In this document: positions 39,943 through 48,378 of the stretch, one piece after another
Position numbering within the stretch: position 1 is the first letter of the stretch
How the letters are laid out: the number at the start of each line of letters is the position of its first letter
Origin: Paenibacillus dendritiformis
GTDB taxonomy: Bacteria > Bacillota > Bacilli > Paenibacillales > Paenibacillaceae
Assembly (NCBI RefSeq): GCF_945605565.1
Contig: NZ_OX216966.1
Span: 702,501-766,500 of the forward strand
DNA length: 64,000 nt
Direction: 5' to 3'
Translations under genes and position numbers: made by a program
The notes under the pieces: model-generated
Seen by the model: the letters and a program-made list of their open reading frames with translations, nothing else
The model's database searches: none
What the model was told of the DNA's origin: nothing

Positions 39943-40998
39943 ATGAGTAGACAATGGTATAAGGCCGCAGCGGCGGTCATGATCGCGGCCGTGCTGGCGG
40001 CCGGATGCGGCGGCGGCTCGCAGAACGAGGCGGAGACATCTGCGCCAAAGGGCACAACATTCACCAGCCTCGATGGCAACATGCAGCTGACCTTGCCGGA
40101 CAGCTGGAGGCAGGATGAGGAGTCCAGTCAAAGGGCGCGGATCGCCGCTAACCACAAGAGCAAGGACAGGTTCGTCATCGTAAAGAGGACGGCGAAGGCC
40201 GATCTGGAAGACGGGACAACCGTGGATGATATCGTTAATCGGACCATCAACATCTTCGATACGATTACAATGGATGATATGGAAATGCTCGAGATCCGGG
40301 ATGTCACCGTCGGCTCTGACGCAGCCAAGCAGATCGAAGTCCGCGGCATTGACAAAAATGCTACGAAGGAAAAACTCCGTTTCCTTGTTACGACATTGGA
40401 GAAGGGGGATTATTTCTACCAACTCGTATTCTGTGCGAAGGAATACAAGTTCGACAGATATAAAGATGAATTCGAGAAAGGCATTCAGTCGTTCAAGGCT
40501 ATCTCACCAAGCGCCGCTGAGGCAGAAGCCAGCGATCCGGAAAAACCGAGCGTGTTCCAGAGCGCCGATAAGAGGATGGAGCTGACGCTTACGTCCAACT
40601 GGATGGTATATCCAATGAATCCGGATGCTGAGATCTCCGCTTACTATCCTGCGGAGAAGGAATTCGTCATCGTCATCCCGGACGCACGCGAGGAGATGGG
40701 GGAGATAGAGACGCTCGAAGATTACTATGACCTGGTGTACGAGCTTAACTTTAGCGAGTTCATGCCGGGAGGGCCAGTAGAAGAGCCAAGAAACGTGGAA
40801 ATTAACGGCCTGTCAGCCCTGCAGTTCGAGATTCAGGGCGTCTCGGAGGACAAAGAAAAAATCGCGATGCTCATTACGCTGATTGAATCGCCGCAGCAGT
40901 TCACACAGGCGATCTTCTGGACAACCCAGTCGAACATCGAGAAGAAGCGCGAGAGCTTCATCGAGGCCGCGGCTTCCTATAAGGAGCATGATTCCTAA
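39943..40998 (+). CDS. Lipoprotein with two PsbP-like repeats, paralogue 2
   Basis: 351 residues, clearly duplicated from the gene before it: shared blocks include TFTSLDGNMQLTLPDSWRQD, EIRDVTVGSDAAKQ, LEKGDYFYQ, RMELTLTSNWMVYPMN and MLITLIESPQQFTQA. The linker after the lipobox (LAAGCGGG) is shorter. Both copies keep two internal halves, so an old internal duplication was followed by a gene duplication. Intact ribosome sites (aagggtaaaagggaaacg) precede both. Confidence 0.8.
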   Translation: MSRQWYKAAAAVMIAAVLAAGCGGGSQNEAETSAPKGTTFTSLDGNMQLTLPDSWRQDEESSQRARIAANHKSKDRFVIVKRTAKADLEDGTTVDDIVNRTINIFDTITMDDMEMLEIRDVTVGSDAAKQIEVRGIDKNATKEKLRFLVTTLEKGDYFYQLVFCAKEYKFDRYKDEFEKGIQSFKAISPSAAEAEASDPEKPSVFQSADKRMELTLTSNWMVYPMNPDAEISAYYPAEKEFVIVIPDAREEMGEIETLEDYYDLVYELNFSEFMPGGPVEEPRNVEINGLSALQFEIQGVSEDKEKIAMLITLIESPQQFTQAIFWTTQSNIEKKRESFIEAAASYKEHDS

Positions 40999-41030
40999 CA
41001 GCTGCCTGTAAGAGTGCCAGCGAATCGGTT

Positions 41031-41063
41031 GGCCGGGTTTCTCCGTGAGGAGATTCCCGGCCT
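41031..41063 (+). terminator. Hairpin after the lipoprotein pair
   Basis: ggccgggtttctcc pairs with ggagattcccggcc around gtga. A degraded relative (gctgggagttcccgtgagga) follows paralogue 1 at 39771, so the duplication included the 3' end. Confidence 0.6.
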
Positions 41064-41081
41064 TCATGCATCAACATTTCC

Positions 41082-41879
41082 CTATGTCTCATCCAAAAAA
41101 TCCATCACGATACTCGTAAATTCAGCCGGCGACTCCAAATGCGGATAATGGCCGCAGTTGTCCATTTTGACGAGGCGTGCACCTTCGATTCGGTCATATA
41201 GAATATGGCATACCCGTTTATTGAACGGCAGATCGAACTCGGCCTCGATAATGAGCGTCGGGGTGCGAATCTCTTCCAGGCGGCGAATCGCATGCGGGAG
41301 AAGCGGCCGGTGAAGGGAGGGCTTGCTGCGGTAGAATCCAGCGTTGCCGATGTACAGCCGTTTGAACTGCTGCTTCCGGCTTTCCTCGCGCGGCACCAAG
41401 TAGCTCCAGAATTTTTTGTTCATAAAAATTTCCCCAGCCGCTTCGATGCCCAGCCGCCGGACCCGCAAAAAATCCATCAGGCCTTCCCAAGTCAGGCGGA
41501 ACGGATAGGATGCGCCATGAACGGATGGCCCGACGAGAATCAGCTTATTGACGCGGTCCGGATATTGCAGCGTGAAGTCGATGGCCGCCGCGCCTCCGAA
41601 CGAAGAGGCGACGATATGGGCGGAGAATACCCCGCAATAGTCTAGTACGGCTCGAATGTCCTCATAATACGAGAACGGCCCGGTTGGTTCATCGCTCATG
41701 CCGTAGCCGCGCTGGTCATAGCGAATAACCTTGTACTGTGCCGCGAACGCTTCCGTGTGGTCATCCCAGACGGACAGATTGCTGTAGCCGCCGTGCAGCA
41801 GCAGGACGGGCTCTCCTTCCCCTTCAACGCCAAGACGAAAAGCAACCCCATCGATGACACGCTGGTCAGCAAGTCTCAT
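41082..41879 (-). CDS. Alpha/beta hydrolase
   Basis: 265 residues from ATG 41879, behind aaggagggg. Motifs: oxyanion LLLHGGYS, RYDQRGYGMS, nucleophile region VASSFGGAAA (Ala replaces the usual first Gly), the acid region EAEFDLP and catalytic His in DNCGHYPHLE. Substrate unknown; the family includes esterases, haloperoxidase-like and C-C hydrolases. An upstream extension to 42065 has no ribosome site. Confidence 0.88.
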   Translation of the reverse strand: MRLADQRVIDGVAFRLGVEGEGEPVLLLHGGYSNLSVWDDHTEAFAAQYKVIRYDQRGYGMSDEPTGPFSYYEDIRAVLDYCGVFSAHIVASSFGGAAAIDFTLQYPDRVNKLILVGPSVHGASYPFRLTWEGLMDFLRVRRLGIEAAGEIFMNKKFWSYLVPREESRKQQFKRLYIGNAGFYRSKPSLHRPLLPHAIRRLEEIRTPTLIIEAEFDLPFNKRVCHILYDRIEGARLVKMDNCGHYPHLESPAEFTSIVMDFLDET

Positions 41880-42117
41880 TGATTTTCCCCTCCTTCTCTT
41901 CATGCGAGCATCTGCGTAACGTTCCCTCGTACCCTTGCCATCCCGCCCTAGTGGAGCGCCGAGAACACCTTTCACCAGCAGATTATAATAGGGGTAAACG
42001 CCACGGCAAACAAATTTTTCAAAATCGCGAATGTCTGTGGAGCTCTCTCCCTTCGAGCCGGACAACTATGATACACTAGCAGTAACAAAACGAGGCTATA
42101 GTAAGGAGAACAAGAGG

Positions 42118-42912
42118 ATGAAGCTGATTTCGTGGAACGTCAACGGTCTGCGGGCCTGCGTCAATAAAGGGTTTATCGATTATTTCAAGGCAAGCGATGC
42201 CGATATTTTTTGCGTGCAGGAGACGAAGCTGCAGGAGGGGCAGATCTGCCTGGAGCTGGGCGAGTCGTACCGGCAGTATTGGAATTATGCGGAGAAAAAA
42301 GGGTACTCCGGCACCGCCGTCTTTACGAGAATCGAGCCTCTCTCGGTACGCTACGGCATGGAGGAGGACAGAGAACCGGAGGGACGGATGATTACGCTGG
42401 AATTCGAGTCCTTCTATCTCGTTACGGTGTATACGCCCAACGCGAAGCGCGATCTGTCCCGGCTGGAATACCGGCTGGAGTGGGAGGAGCGCTTCCGCCG
42501 CTACTTGCAGGAGCTGGATGCCCGCAAGCCGGTTATCGTGTGCGGCGATTTGAACGTGGCTCATCAGGAGATGGATCTGAAGAATGCGAAGTCGAACCAT
42601 GGCAACTCCGGCTTCACTCCGGAAGAGCGGGACAAGATGACCCGGCTGCTGGATGCCGGATTTACCGATACGTTCCGGCATCGCTATCCGGACCGTACGG
42701 ACGCTTATACATGGTGGTCGTTCATGCCGAAGGTACGGGAACGGAATATTGGCTGGCGGATTGATTATTTCCTTGTCTCCGCCCGCTTGAAGGAATATAT
42801 CAAGGATGCGGAGATTGATGCGGCTATTACCGGCAGCGATCACTGCCCCGTCATTCTGGAGATGGAGGATCTCCCGGTGGAGTCGCCGAAGCGAGGCGAA
42901 CATAATTCTTGA
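42118..42912 (+). CDS. exoA: Exodeoxyribonuclease III / AP endonuclease
   Basis: Repairs abasic sites and 3' blocked ends. 264 residues of the EEP fold: SWNVNGLRA with the metal-contacting Asn, VQETKLQ with the catalytic Glu, YTPNAKRDLSRLEYR, GDLNVAH, and the final GSDHCPVILE with the Asp-His pair. ATG 42118 follows aaggagaac; the same frame extends to 42031 without a ribosome site. A strong terminator follows. Confidence 0.95.
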   Translation: MKLISWNVNGLRACVNKGFIDYFKASDADIFCVQETKLQEGQICLELGESYRQYWNYAEKKGYSGTAVFTRIEPLSVRYGMEEDREPEGRMITLEFESFYLVTVYTPNAKRDLSRLEYRLEWEERFRRYLQELDARKPVIVCGDLNVAHQEMDLKNAKSNHGNSGFTPEERDKMTRLLDAGFTDTFRHRYPDRTDAYTWWSFMPKVRERNIGWRIDYFLVSARLKEYIKDAEIDAAITGSDHCPVILEMEDLPVESPKRGEHNS

Positions 42913-42926
42913 TGATACAGATGTGC

Positions 42927-42953
42927 CGCAGCTTGAAAGCTGCGGTTTTTTTC
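42927..42953 (+). terminator. exoA terminator
   Basis: ccgcagctt and aagctgcgg pair around a small loop, followed by seven T residues. Confidence 0.9.
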
Positions 42954-43050
42954 ATGCTGGTGTGATTGCGATGCTGCCGCTGTTCTGTGGAGTATGTCGA
43001 GCAGCCGTATTCGGTATGCGGATCACGAGCCTCGCATTATCTGCGACTCG

Positions 43051-43181
43051 ATTCCTGCGAATTTACAGCAATTTCTCGCTTTGGCTGGCGCATGCGATAG
43101 AATTCCTGCACAACGGCAGCTTTCATCCGTCAGTCTTACAATTTGAACAGAAATGGCCCAAAATTGATGTCGATTTGCAGG
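43051..43181 (-). repeat. Composite noncoding repeat, copy C (inverted, partial)
   Basis: Read on the minus strand: cctgcaaatcgacatcaatttt, then a divergent ~40 bases, gccgttgtgcaggaattc, gccagccaaagcgag, aaattgctgtaaattcgcaggaatc. These correspond in order to blocks of copies A and B. A lone related unit on the plus strand (agctgcgtttttgccggatt) follows at 43207. Confidence 0.65.
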
Positions 43182-43430
43182 CTTCTCTTCTTCGTTACGA
43201 TGTCGGTAAAAAGCTGCGTTTTTGCCGGATTTTTTGACATTTGATCGAAAAGGGCGTGCTCCCGGGCCACACTAGCCGCAACGCCTGCACAAAAAGCCGA
43301 ACAAGGCAGCCTCAATCCAACATACGAACTCCTTTTTGAGCCCTCGGATATCCCGCACGGATTATCAAGAAATCGGCACCGAAATACGGCATAATGACAG
43401 TAGAAAAACGAACAGAGGGTAGAGGATGAG
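43182..43430. other. Gene-free stretch before the AraC/GyrI gene
   Basis: Beyond the repeat unit near 43207 nothing is recognised. Plus-strand frames in 42960-43237 run through the repeats and lack ribosome sites. Confidence 0.4.
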
Positions 43431-44324
43431 ATGAACGACTATCGAAGAATTCAAGCGGCGATCGAGTATATTGAAGGCCATCTCCAAGAAGAGCTGCACA
43501 TTGCCGACATCGCCGCCCAAGCGTGGTACTCGCCGTTTCATTTCCAGCGCATGTTCCGGGCCATCTCCGGCTTCACGGTTCAGGAGTACATCCGCAAGCG
43601 GAGATTGTCTGAAGCGGCCCAGGTGCTGAGAAGCAACGGCCAGAGCATTCTCGAGATTGCTCTTGCCTATCAGTACAAGTCTCAGGAGTCATTTACCCGC
43701 GCCTTCGAGAACTGTTTCGGTATATCGCCGGGGAAGTACCGTAAGGCGGATCTGGCCTGTTCGCGCCAGGAAAAAATAAATTTCATTGACGATCCGTCAA
43801 GCCGAAAGGGGAATGATGCTTTGATGAAGCCGACCATTGCAGACTTGCCTGCCAAGGAGATTGTAGGATATGCATACCGGACGACCTTGAATGATGACCG
43901 GCACTATGTGGAGATTCCGGACTTCTACCGGGAGTTCGGAGAATGTCAGCGCTATGCGCGTATTCCCGACCCGGCGGCGCCCAACATGGCGTATGGCGTT
44001 TCCTGCGAGTTCGGGGACAGCGGCGAGTTTACATTCGTAGTCGGGGAGGAGGTCCAGCCCGGCATCGATGCCGGCCAATTGGAGCCTGGTTATGTTCATA
44101 TGCAGCTTCCGGCAGGGACCTATGCGGAGTTCAAGGCATATGGGCCGGCGCATACGGTACAGGAGATTCGGGATTATATTTACGGCACCTGGCTTCCCCA
44201 GTCGAACTATGACCGCAGGGAGGGGCCCGATTTCGAGGTGACGGATGTGATGAAGTCTTCCTATCCGGACGAGATGAGAATCAAAATCTATATACCGATA
44301 TGCAGCGGGGAGGATCGGAAGTAA
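43431..44324 (+). CDS. AraC-family regulator with GyrI-like ligand domain
   Basis: 297 residues. N-terminal double helix-turn-helix of the AraC/Rob type (LHIADIAAQAWYSPFHFQRM; ILEIALAYQYKSQESFTRAF), then a GyrI-like small-molecule-binding domain (about 135-290; MKPTIADLPAKEIVGYAYRT ... MRIKIYIPIC). Such proteins sense drugs or organic compounds and activate efflux or detoxification genes. agaggatgag precedes ATG. No obvious target next to it. Confidence 0.92.
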   Translation: MNDYRRIQAAIEYIEGHLQEELHIADIAAQAWYSPFHFQRMFRAISGFTVQEYIRKRRLSEAAQVLRSNGQSILEIALAYQYKSQESFTRAFENCFGISPGKYRKADLACSRQEKINFIDDPSSRKGNDALMKPTIADLPAKEIVGYAYRTTLNDDRHYVEIPDFYREFGECQRYARIPDPAAPNMAYGVSCEFGDSGEFTFVVGEEVQPGIDAGQLEPGYVHMQLPAGTYAEFKAYGPAHTVQEIRDYIYGTWLPQSNYDRREGPDFEVTDVMKSSYPDEMRIKIYIPICSGEDRK

Positions 44325-44337
44325 CCGGGATATGAAG

Positions 44338-44366
44338 CAGCGGCGGAGCAGGGAGCTCCGCCGCTG
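44338..44366 (+). terminator. Hairpin after the AraC/GyrI gene
   Basis: agcggcggag and ctccgccgct pair; no T run follows directly. Confidence 0.5.
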
Positions 44367-44520
44367 AACGTATCGGGACCGCGCCGCCGGGGGCGGCGCT
44401 TCTTATTTGAGAGATGACAAATCACACCTCATTCGTAAACCCTCCCGGTACTTGGCGGGTATAGGGATCGGCCAGACGAAGCTGACAGACGGTTATCGTG
44501 AACAGGGGAGTAGGGCTCGA

Positions 44521-44673
44521 TTAGGTCTTGTCGGACATGGCAGTGCCGTCCTCCGCCGGAGCGGCTGCAGCCTCTTCTTGCTTCTCTTCTTTTCTTCTCC
44601 AGCCCATAATGACCGGTCCTAGCAGGAGAATGCCGAACTTGACGGCGTTTATCGGCGGCCCATCTGTTTCCAT
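44521..44673 (-). CDS. Possible 50-residue single-helix membrane peptide
   Basis: The frame reads METDGPPINAVKFGILLLGP, VIMGWRRK, then a polar Glu/Ala/Lys tail. This is protein-like: one membrane helix followed by a charged tail. However, no Shine-Dalgarno site is seen before the ATG, so it may be the C-terminal remnant of a larger membrane protein. Family not recognised. Confidence 0.35.
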   Translation of the reverse strand: METDGPPINAVKFGILLLGPVIMGWRRKEEKQEEAAAAPAEDGTAMSDKT

Positions 44674-44687
44674 GAACTGGACCTAAG

Positions 44688-44780
44688 TCGGGTTTCGTTT
44701 ACTTCGTCGGACCGGAGATGGATGCGGCTCAGCGTGATATACTGAAGCAGACCAATCAGGCGGACTGGGTGTTCATCTAA
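44688..44780 (+). pseudogene. Possible C-terminal gene remnant
   Basis: After an in-frame stop the plus strand reads VGSGFVYFV-like sequence (SGFVYFVGPEMDAAQRDILK, then QTNQADWVFI, stop), with codon choice like a real gene but no start. It sits just upstream of the DUF4097 gene, where related genomes often have regulatory partners. Treated as a fragment at low confidence. Confidence 0.3.
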
Positions 44781-44806
44781 AAACGGGCGATTATAGGAGA
44801 AGAGAT

Positions 44807-45853
44807 ATGAGAAAAGTTATCGGGGTATTGTTAATCATTGCCGGGATCATCGGAGTCGTGTTCATGTTCAATCCTGCTATGGCGGGTAAGCCTGGCGAAT
44901 GGCTCTCACAGGCGGGAGACAGTCTGCTCAACACGGCGACCAAGGAGGTACATATCGAGAAGTCGGTTGATGCGGCCGGGATTAAAAATGTAGCCGTCGA
45001 GACCGGAAGCGTGGATGTGCAGCTGATGCCCGGCAGCGCGGACGATATTGCCGTGCGGCTTCATGGCAGGGTCAGCAGCAATGATGCGGACAGCATCAGC
45101 TTGCAGGTGACTCCTCAGGGAGAAACGCTCCAAGTGAGCGTTCAGCTGCCCGACGGCGTGAATTTCGGCGTTCATATTTTCGATGTCCAACTGACGGTTG
45201 AACTGCCTGAACGGCAATGGAACGGGCTTCAAGTCGCGGTAGGGAGCGGCAATGTCGATGCGGAACGTCTCAACAGCGCCTTAATAGAGGTAAATACGGG
45301 AAGCGGAAATATCCGCATGAACGGGATCGAGGCGCGGACCGCCGCGCTGCAGGCCGGATCGGGAGATATTACGACGGGGGACATCCATGCCGAATCCTTC
45401 ACGGTTCAGACGAAGAGCGGCAATATCCGCATCCAAGATATCGAAGCGGTTGAGATGGAAGCCATCGCTTCCTCCGGCAACCTTCGAGTGGAGAAGTATG
45501 AGTCCAACGTGTTGAACTTCCGTACGATCAGCGGAAATGCGAGATTGTCGGACGGACATGCAAAGCTGAACGGCGAATCGGGCTCCGGCAACATTACGAT
45601 TGAAGCGGATGAGCTGCGGTACGATGCGGATCTGAAGGCGTCCAGCGGCAATGTAACAGTCAACCTGGCCAAGGCGCCTTCAGATTTGGCGGTGGACTTC
45701 AGTGGAGGCTCGGGCAGCGGCCGCATCCGTTGGGACGGCATGCGCTATGAGGAACAGGACAAGAATGACCATACGGTACGGGGCGCATTCGGCAATGGTG
45801 GAACCATGCTGAAGGTCCGGACTCGTTCCGGAGAATTTACACTGGGCAACTAG
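44807..45853 (+). CDS. DUF4097-type beta-helix protein
   Basis: 348 residues. An N-terminal membrane anchor (VIGVLLIIAGIIGVVFMF) is followed by a long series of short beta repeats containing SGN or SGD turns (GSGNVDAERL, GSGNIRMNGI, GSGDITTGDI, KSGNIRIQDI, SSGNLRVEKY, ISGNARLSDG, GSGNITIEAD, SSGNVTVNLA), the hallmark of DUF4097 putative adhesin-like proteins. Probably surface-exposed or membrane-attached. In other Firmicutes it travels with PadR/DUF1700 genes; these are absent here. ggagaagag precedes ATG. Confidence 0.88.
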   Translation: MRKVIGVLLIIAGIIGVVFMFNPAMAGKPGEWLSQAGDSLLNTATKEVHIEKSVDAAGIKNVAVETGSVDVQLMPGSADDIAVRLHGRVSSNDADSISLQVTPQGETLQVSVQLPDGVNFGVHIFDVQLTVELPERQWNGLQVAVGSGNVDAERLNSALIEVNTGSGNIRMNGIEARTAALQAGSGDITTGDIHAESFTVQTKSGNIRIQDIEAVEMEAIASSGNLRVEKYESNVLNFRTISGNARLSDGHAKLNGESGSGNITIEADELRYDADLKASSGNVTVNLAKAPSDLAVDFSGGSGSGRIRWDGMRYEEQDKNDHTVRGAFGNGGTMLKVRTRSGEFTLGN

Positions 45854-45956
45854 CCGCTTCCTATTCGACCTGAACAAAGTTTTAGTTTGTTTTCAGTTTT
45901 GTTTCAGGTTGGATGAACATACTAGTACCAACTTCGGCATAAGGAGGTGGATACTT

Positions 45957-46364
45957 ATGAAGCGGACTCCAGCCGTAGCAGCATGGACGACCCTCATGCT
46001 TCTGCTGCTCGCCTCTCCGGCCGCGGCAGAAGCGGGAAGCGCCAATGAAGCGGCCCAATGGCAGCCTTCCGGACAGGTCGTGTCGGATACCGAACAGCCG
46101 GCGAACGCGGCGGACAAGGGCACTTCCCGGGAAGCGGCCGATACGGATAAGGAATTGGAGCAGATTAAGACACAGATGCAAGAATTGCGGCAGCAGATGA
46201 AATCGCTGCACGAGAAAAAAATACAGTTGCTTGCAAAGAAGCATGGCATTGCGACGGAAGGAAAGACCAGCAAGCAGATTCGACAAGAGTTGAGGGAAAA
46301 GTTGGGTAAAGAAGGCAGACTGTTCCACGAGAAACATCGCAATATGGAACGTCATGGCGAATGA
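45957..46364 (+). CDS. Secreted coiled-coil protein, unknown function
   Basis: 135 residues from ATG 45957 behind aaggaggtgg. A signal peptide (TPAVAAWTTLMLLLLASPAAA) leads to an acidic Ala/Glu stretch, then a charged coiled coil (about 75-115: DKELEQIKTQMQELRQQMKS) and a basic C-terminal end. No cysteine-based lipobox. Family not recognised. A strong hairpin follows at 46427. Confidence 0.75.
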   Translation: MKRTPAVAAWTTLMLLLLASPAAAEAGSANEAAQWQPSGQVVSDTEQPANAADKGTSREAADTDKELEQIKTQMQELRQQMKSLHEKKIQLLAKKHGIATEGKTSKQIRQELREKLGKEGRLFHEKHRNMERHGE

Positions 46365-46426
46365 TTGCCGGTTATGCTGAAGATAGACGAGCAGGAGAGT
46401 AACCAAGAGCTCTGTTCGGCCCGAGC

Positions 46427-46465
46427 AGACTGCCTTGCTTGACAAGGCAGTCTGTATCCTTTCTT
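46427..46465 (+). terminator. Terminator after the coiled-coil gene
   Basis: agactgccttg and caaggcagtct form a perfect stem around ctt..ga; weak T-rich tail gtatcctttctt. Confidence 0.75.
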
Positions 46466-46615
46466 GAAGGAGCGGGCGCCTGGTCTCATCCTTATTCAAG
46501 ATCGAGTTCCTGTTGCGGTTAAAACGGGGTAAATCTTTGATAGGTTTCATTTTCTATTGACAAATAACCAGAACGCGTCCGGGGCCGTGAGCATATGATT
46601 TATAGTCCGGGCAAT

Positions 46616-46658
46616 GTAAAAACCCGATAAGCAGCGAAGATTCGCTTCCCATCGGGTT
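46616..46658 (-). terminator. NlpC/P60 gene terminator
   Basis: On the minus strand aacccgat...agcgaa pairs with ttcgct...atcgggtt, followed by TTTTT. Confidence 0.8.
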
Positions 46659-46689
46659 AGGTAACCAACATATAAAAATGATTGCGATC

Positions 46690-47163
46690 CTATTGTTCTG
46701 TAGCGTAGGAGGTGTATTGCTTCTCGCTCATGACGCGGCGGGCACCAACATAACGCTTCTCATAATAGTCCATGCTCAACTCATCAATGCGCGTGCCTTT
46801 GTTCGTAGAAGCATGGGCGAACTTGCCGTCGCCAACGTAAATGCCGACATGCGATACGCCATTGCCTCCGCTTGTGTCAAAAAAGACCAAGTCGCCAGGA
46901 CGAAGATCGCTCTTGCTAACCTTCTCGCCGACTTCGAATTGGGAAGAGGATGAGCGCGGCAGATCGATGCTGAATTTTTCGAATACGTAACTAGTGAAGC
47001 CAGAACAGTCGAAGCCATCGGTTGTCGTTCCGCCATACTTGTAAGAAATACCCATCAAATCGTCAATCGTAGAATCCATCTTCGTGGCTGCAAAAGCGCT
47101 TCCTGCACTGAAAGAGAACAGGAGGCCAAGCCCCAATGCAGCAGTTACCAGCTTCTTCTTCAA
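46690..47163 (-). CDS. Secreted NlpC/P60 cell-wall endopeptidase
   Basis: 157 residues: signal peptide (VTAALGLGLLFSFSAGSAFA) and a single NlpC/P60 domain without binding repeats. The catalytic cysteine is C53 (GFDCSGFTSYV), histidine H105 (VSHVGIYV) and third polar residue H117 (FAHAST). It hydrolyses D-gamma-glutamyl-diaminopimelate bonds of peptidoglycan. The gene is preceded by a c-di-AMP riboswitch, a known pairing that shuts off wall hydrolases when the nucleotide is abundant. Confidence 0.94.
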   Translation of the reverse strand: MKKKLVTAALGLGLLFSFSAGSAFAATKMDSTIDDLMGISYKYGGTTTDGFDCSGFTSYVFEKFSIDLPRSSSSQFEVGEKVSKSDLRPGDLVFFDTSGGNGVSHVGIYVGDGKFAHASTNKGTRIDELSMDYYEKRYVGARRVMSEKQYTSYATEQ

Positions 47164-47179
47164 ATGATAAAGCCCCTTC

Positions 47180-47312
47180 CTTGCCTGCGAGGTTAGCTGA
47201 AGGGTTCGGTTGAAGGTCCCCTATGATCTCTGATCGTAGCGAATGAGATCAATTCACCCAAAAAACTGGTTCCCCCGCTTTCCGGGCATCCGGAAATTCG
47301 GCATTCTTTGTC
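47180..47312 (-). ncRNA. c-di-AMP riboswitch (ydaO/yuaA motif)
   Basis: Read on the minus strand the leader contains the ordered conserved blocks of this motif: gccgaatttccgga, cggggg-aacca, ttgggtgaattga, aggggaccttcaaccgaaccc, and tcagctaacctcgcaggc. The downstream gene is a cell-wall hydrolase, the classic target. It is normally a genetic OFF switch. The expression platform is probably between 47164 and 47185, where a gccccttcc/ggaagggg pairing overlaps the ribosome site. Confidence 0.88.
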
Positions 47313-47395
47313 TAAGATTCAGGTTCAATGATATGTAACAAAAATGCAAGAGATATTGCCGCTTTCATGACAAAGTTGTAATAAATCTACGACTT

Positions 47396-47424
47396 ATTGT
47401 AACAGACCTTTTTCGCTTTGACAA
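47396..47424 (-). promoter_or_regulatory. Promoter of the riboswitch-NlpC/P60 unit
   Basis: On the minus strand TTGTCA, 17 bases, TACAAT. The predicted leader is more than 220 nt, enough for the riboswitch. Confidence 0.75.
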
Positions 47425-47551
47425 ATACTTTTTGTCCATAAATACCAAAAAAACTTGCCCGGATCGCCACGGCGTGACGAAATGGACAAGTTTTGTGGAA
47501 TTCAGGGCAAGGATGAACCTCTATCGGACAGAAATAGCCTCTTTTCCCGCC

Positions 47552-48373
47552 TTATTTGTCTTCCGTTCCCGATTGCTGCCATACCGAATAACGAGAGGAC
47601 AACCCCCATAATTGGAGCAGCGTGCGGACAGCAGGGAACGCCTGCTGCAGTATGAGCGCCGTCAGCCCCGTCCACAACATGGCCGCTGCGGTGAATAGAA
47701 GACCGGACAGCAGGGCGATGCCGGCGAAAATGGCAGACAAGCCCAGCAGCGGAGCCATGCGTCGAATCCCTTGCAGGAGGGCATGCAGGATAGAGAGCTC
47801 CGAGGCGGCCCCGAACTGCATCGACAGGAACAACTGGCGGACAACCCACGCGCCAAGCAGCCACAAGGCAGCGTATGGCACGATGTCGGTCATCACGGCC
47901 GCCAGCGTCGGACGGTCTGCGAACTGACGCACGGCATGCGGGATGAACCAGTAGGCAGGAAGCGCGATAAGCACGGTCTCAACCCAGTAGAGGAGCAGCA
48001 TAGGCTTCCAGATCGATTTGATTCCTTCGAAAAAAGCCAGCCCCGACCCGGATTGCCGGGCCATAGAATAGAATACGCCGGCTCGAATAAATGGCGTCAG
48101 CAGCAGACGGATGAAGATAAAGGCGGCCAACGTCCACAGAAAGGGCATGTAATCGTTCGTCTTCATCAGATGGAACTGGCTCTCCGCCAGGAACAGCCGT
48201 GCCGTCATCTCGGTCGGCGCGGGATCGGGGTACCGCTGCAGGACGGGGAGCACCGTGCCGTCAATGAAGCGATAGACGAAGAAGCCCCATAATAATTGAT
48301 ATAAGAAGAGGATGACTGCGATATAGATATGCTCCTTCACCCAGGACAGACCATGGCTCATATAGGCTTTCAT
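47552..48373 (-). CDS. Six-helix membrane protein, unknown function
   Basis: 273 residues from ATG 48373, with ggtggtga upstream; a GTG at 48385 is possible. Hydrophobic segments include YIAVILFLYQLLWGFFVY, MPFLWTLAAFIFIRLLLTPF, PMLLLYWVETVLIALPAYW, IVPYAALWLLGAWVV, LLGLSAIFAGIALLSGLLF and AAMLWTGLTALIL. No family recognised. It starts 5 bases after the M1 peptidase stop and is surely co-transcribed with it, so it may assist or depend on that peptidase. Confidence 0.75.
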   Translation of the reverse strand: MKAYMSHGLSWVKEHIYIAVILFLYQLLWGFFVYRFIDGTVLPVLQRYPDPAPTEMTARLFLAESQFHLMKTNDYMPFLWTLAAFIFIRLLLTPFIRAGVFYSMARQSGSGLAFFEGIKSIWKPMLLLYWVETVLIALPAYWFIPHAVRQFADRPTLAAVMTDIVPYAALWLLGAWVVRQLFLSMQFGAASELSILHALLQGIRRMAPLLGLSAIFAGIALLSGLLFTAAAMLWTGLTALILQQAFPAVRTLLQLWGLSSRYSVWQQSGTEDK

Positions 48374-48378
48374 TCGAT

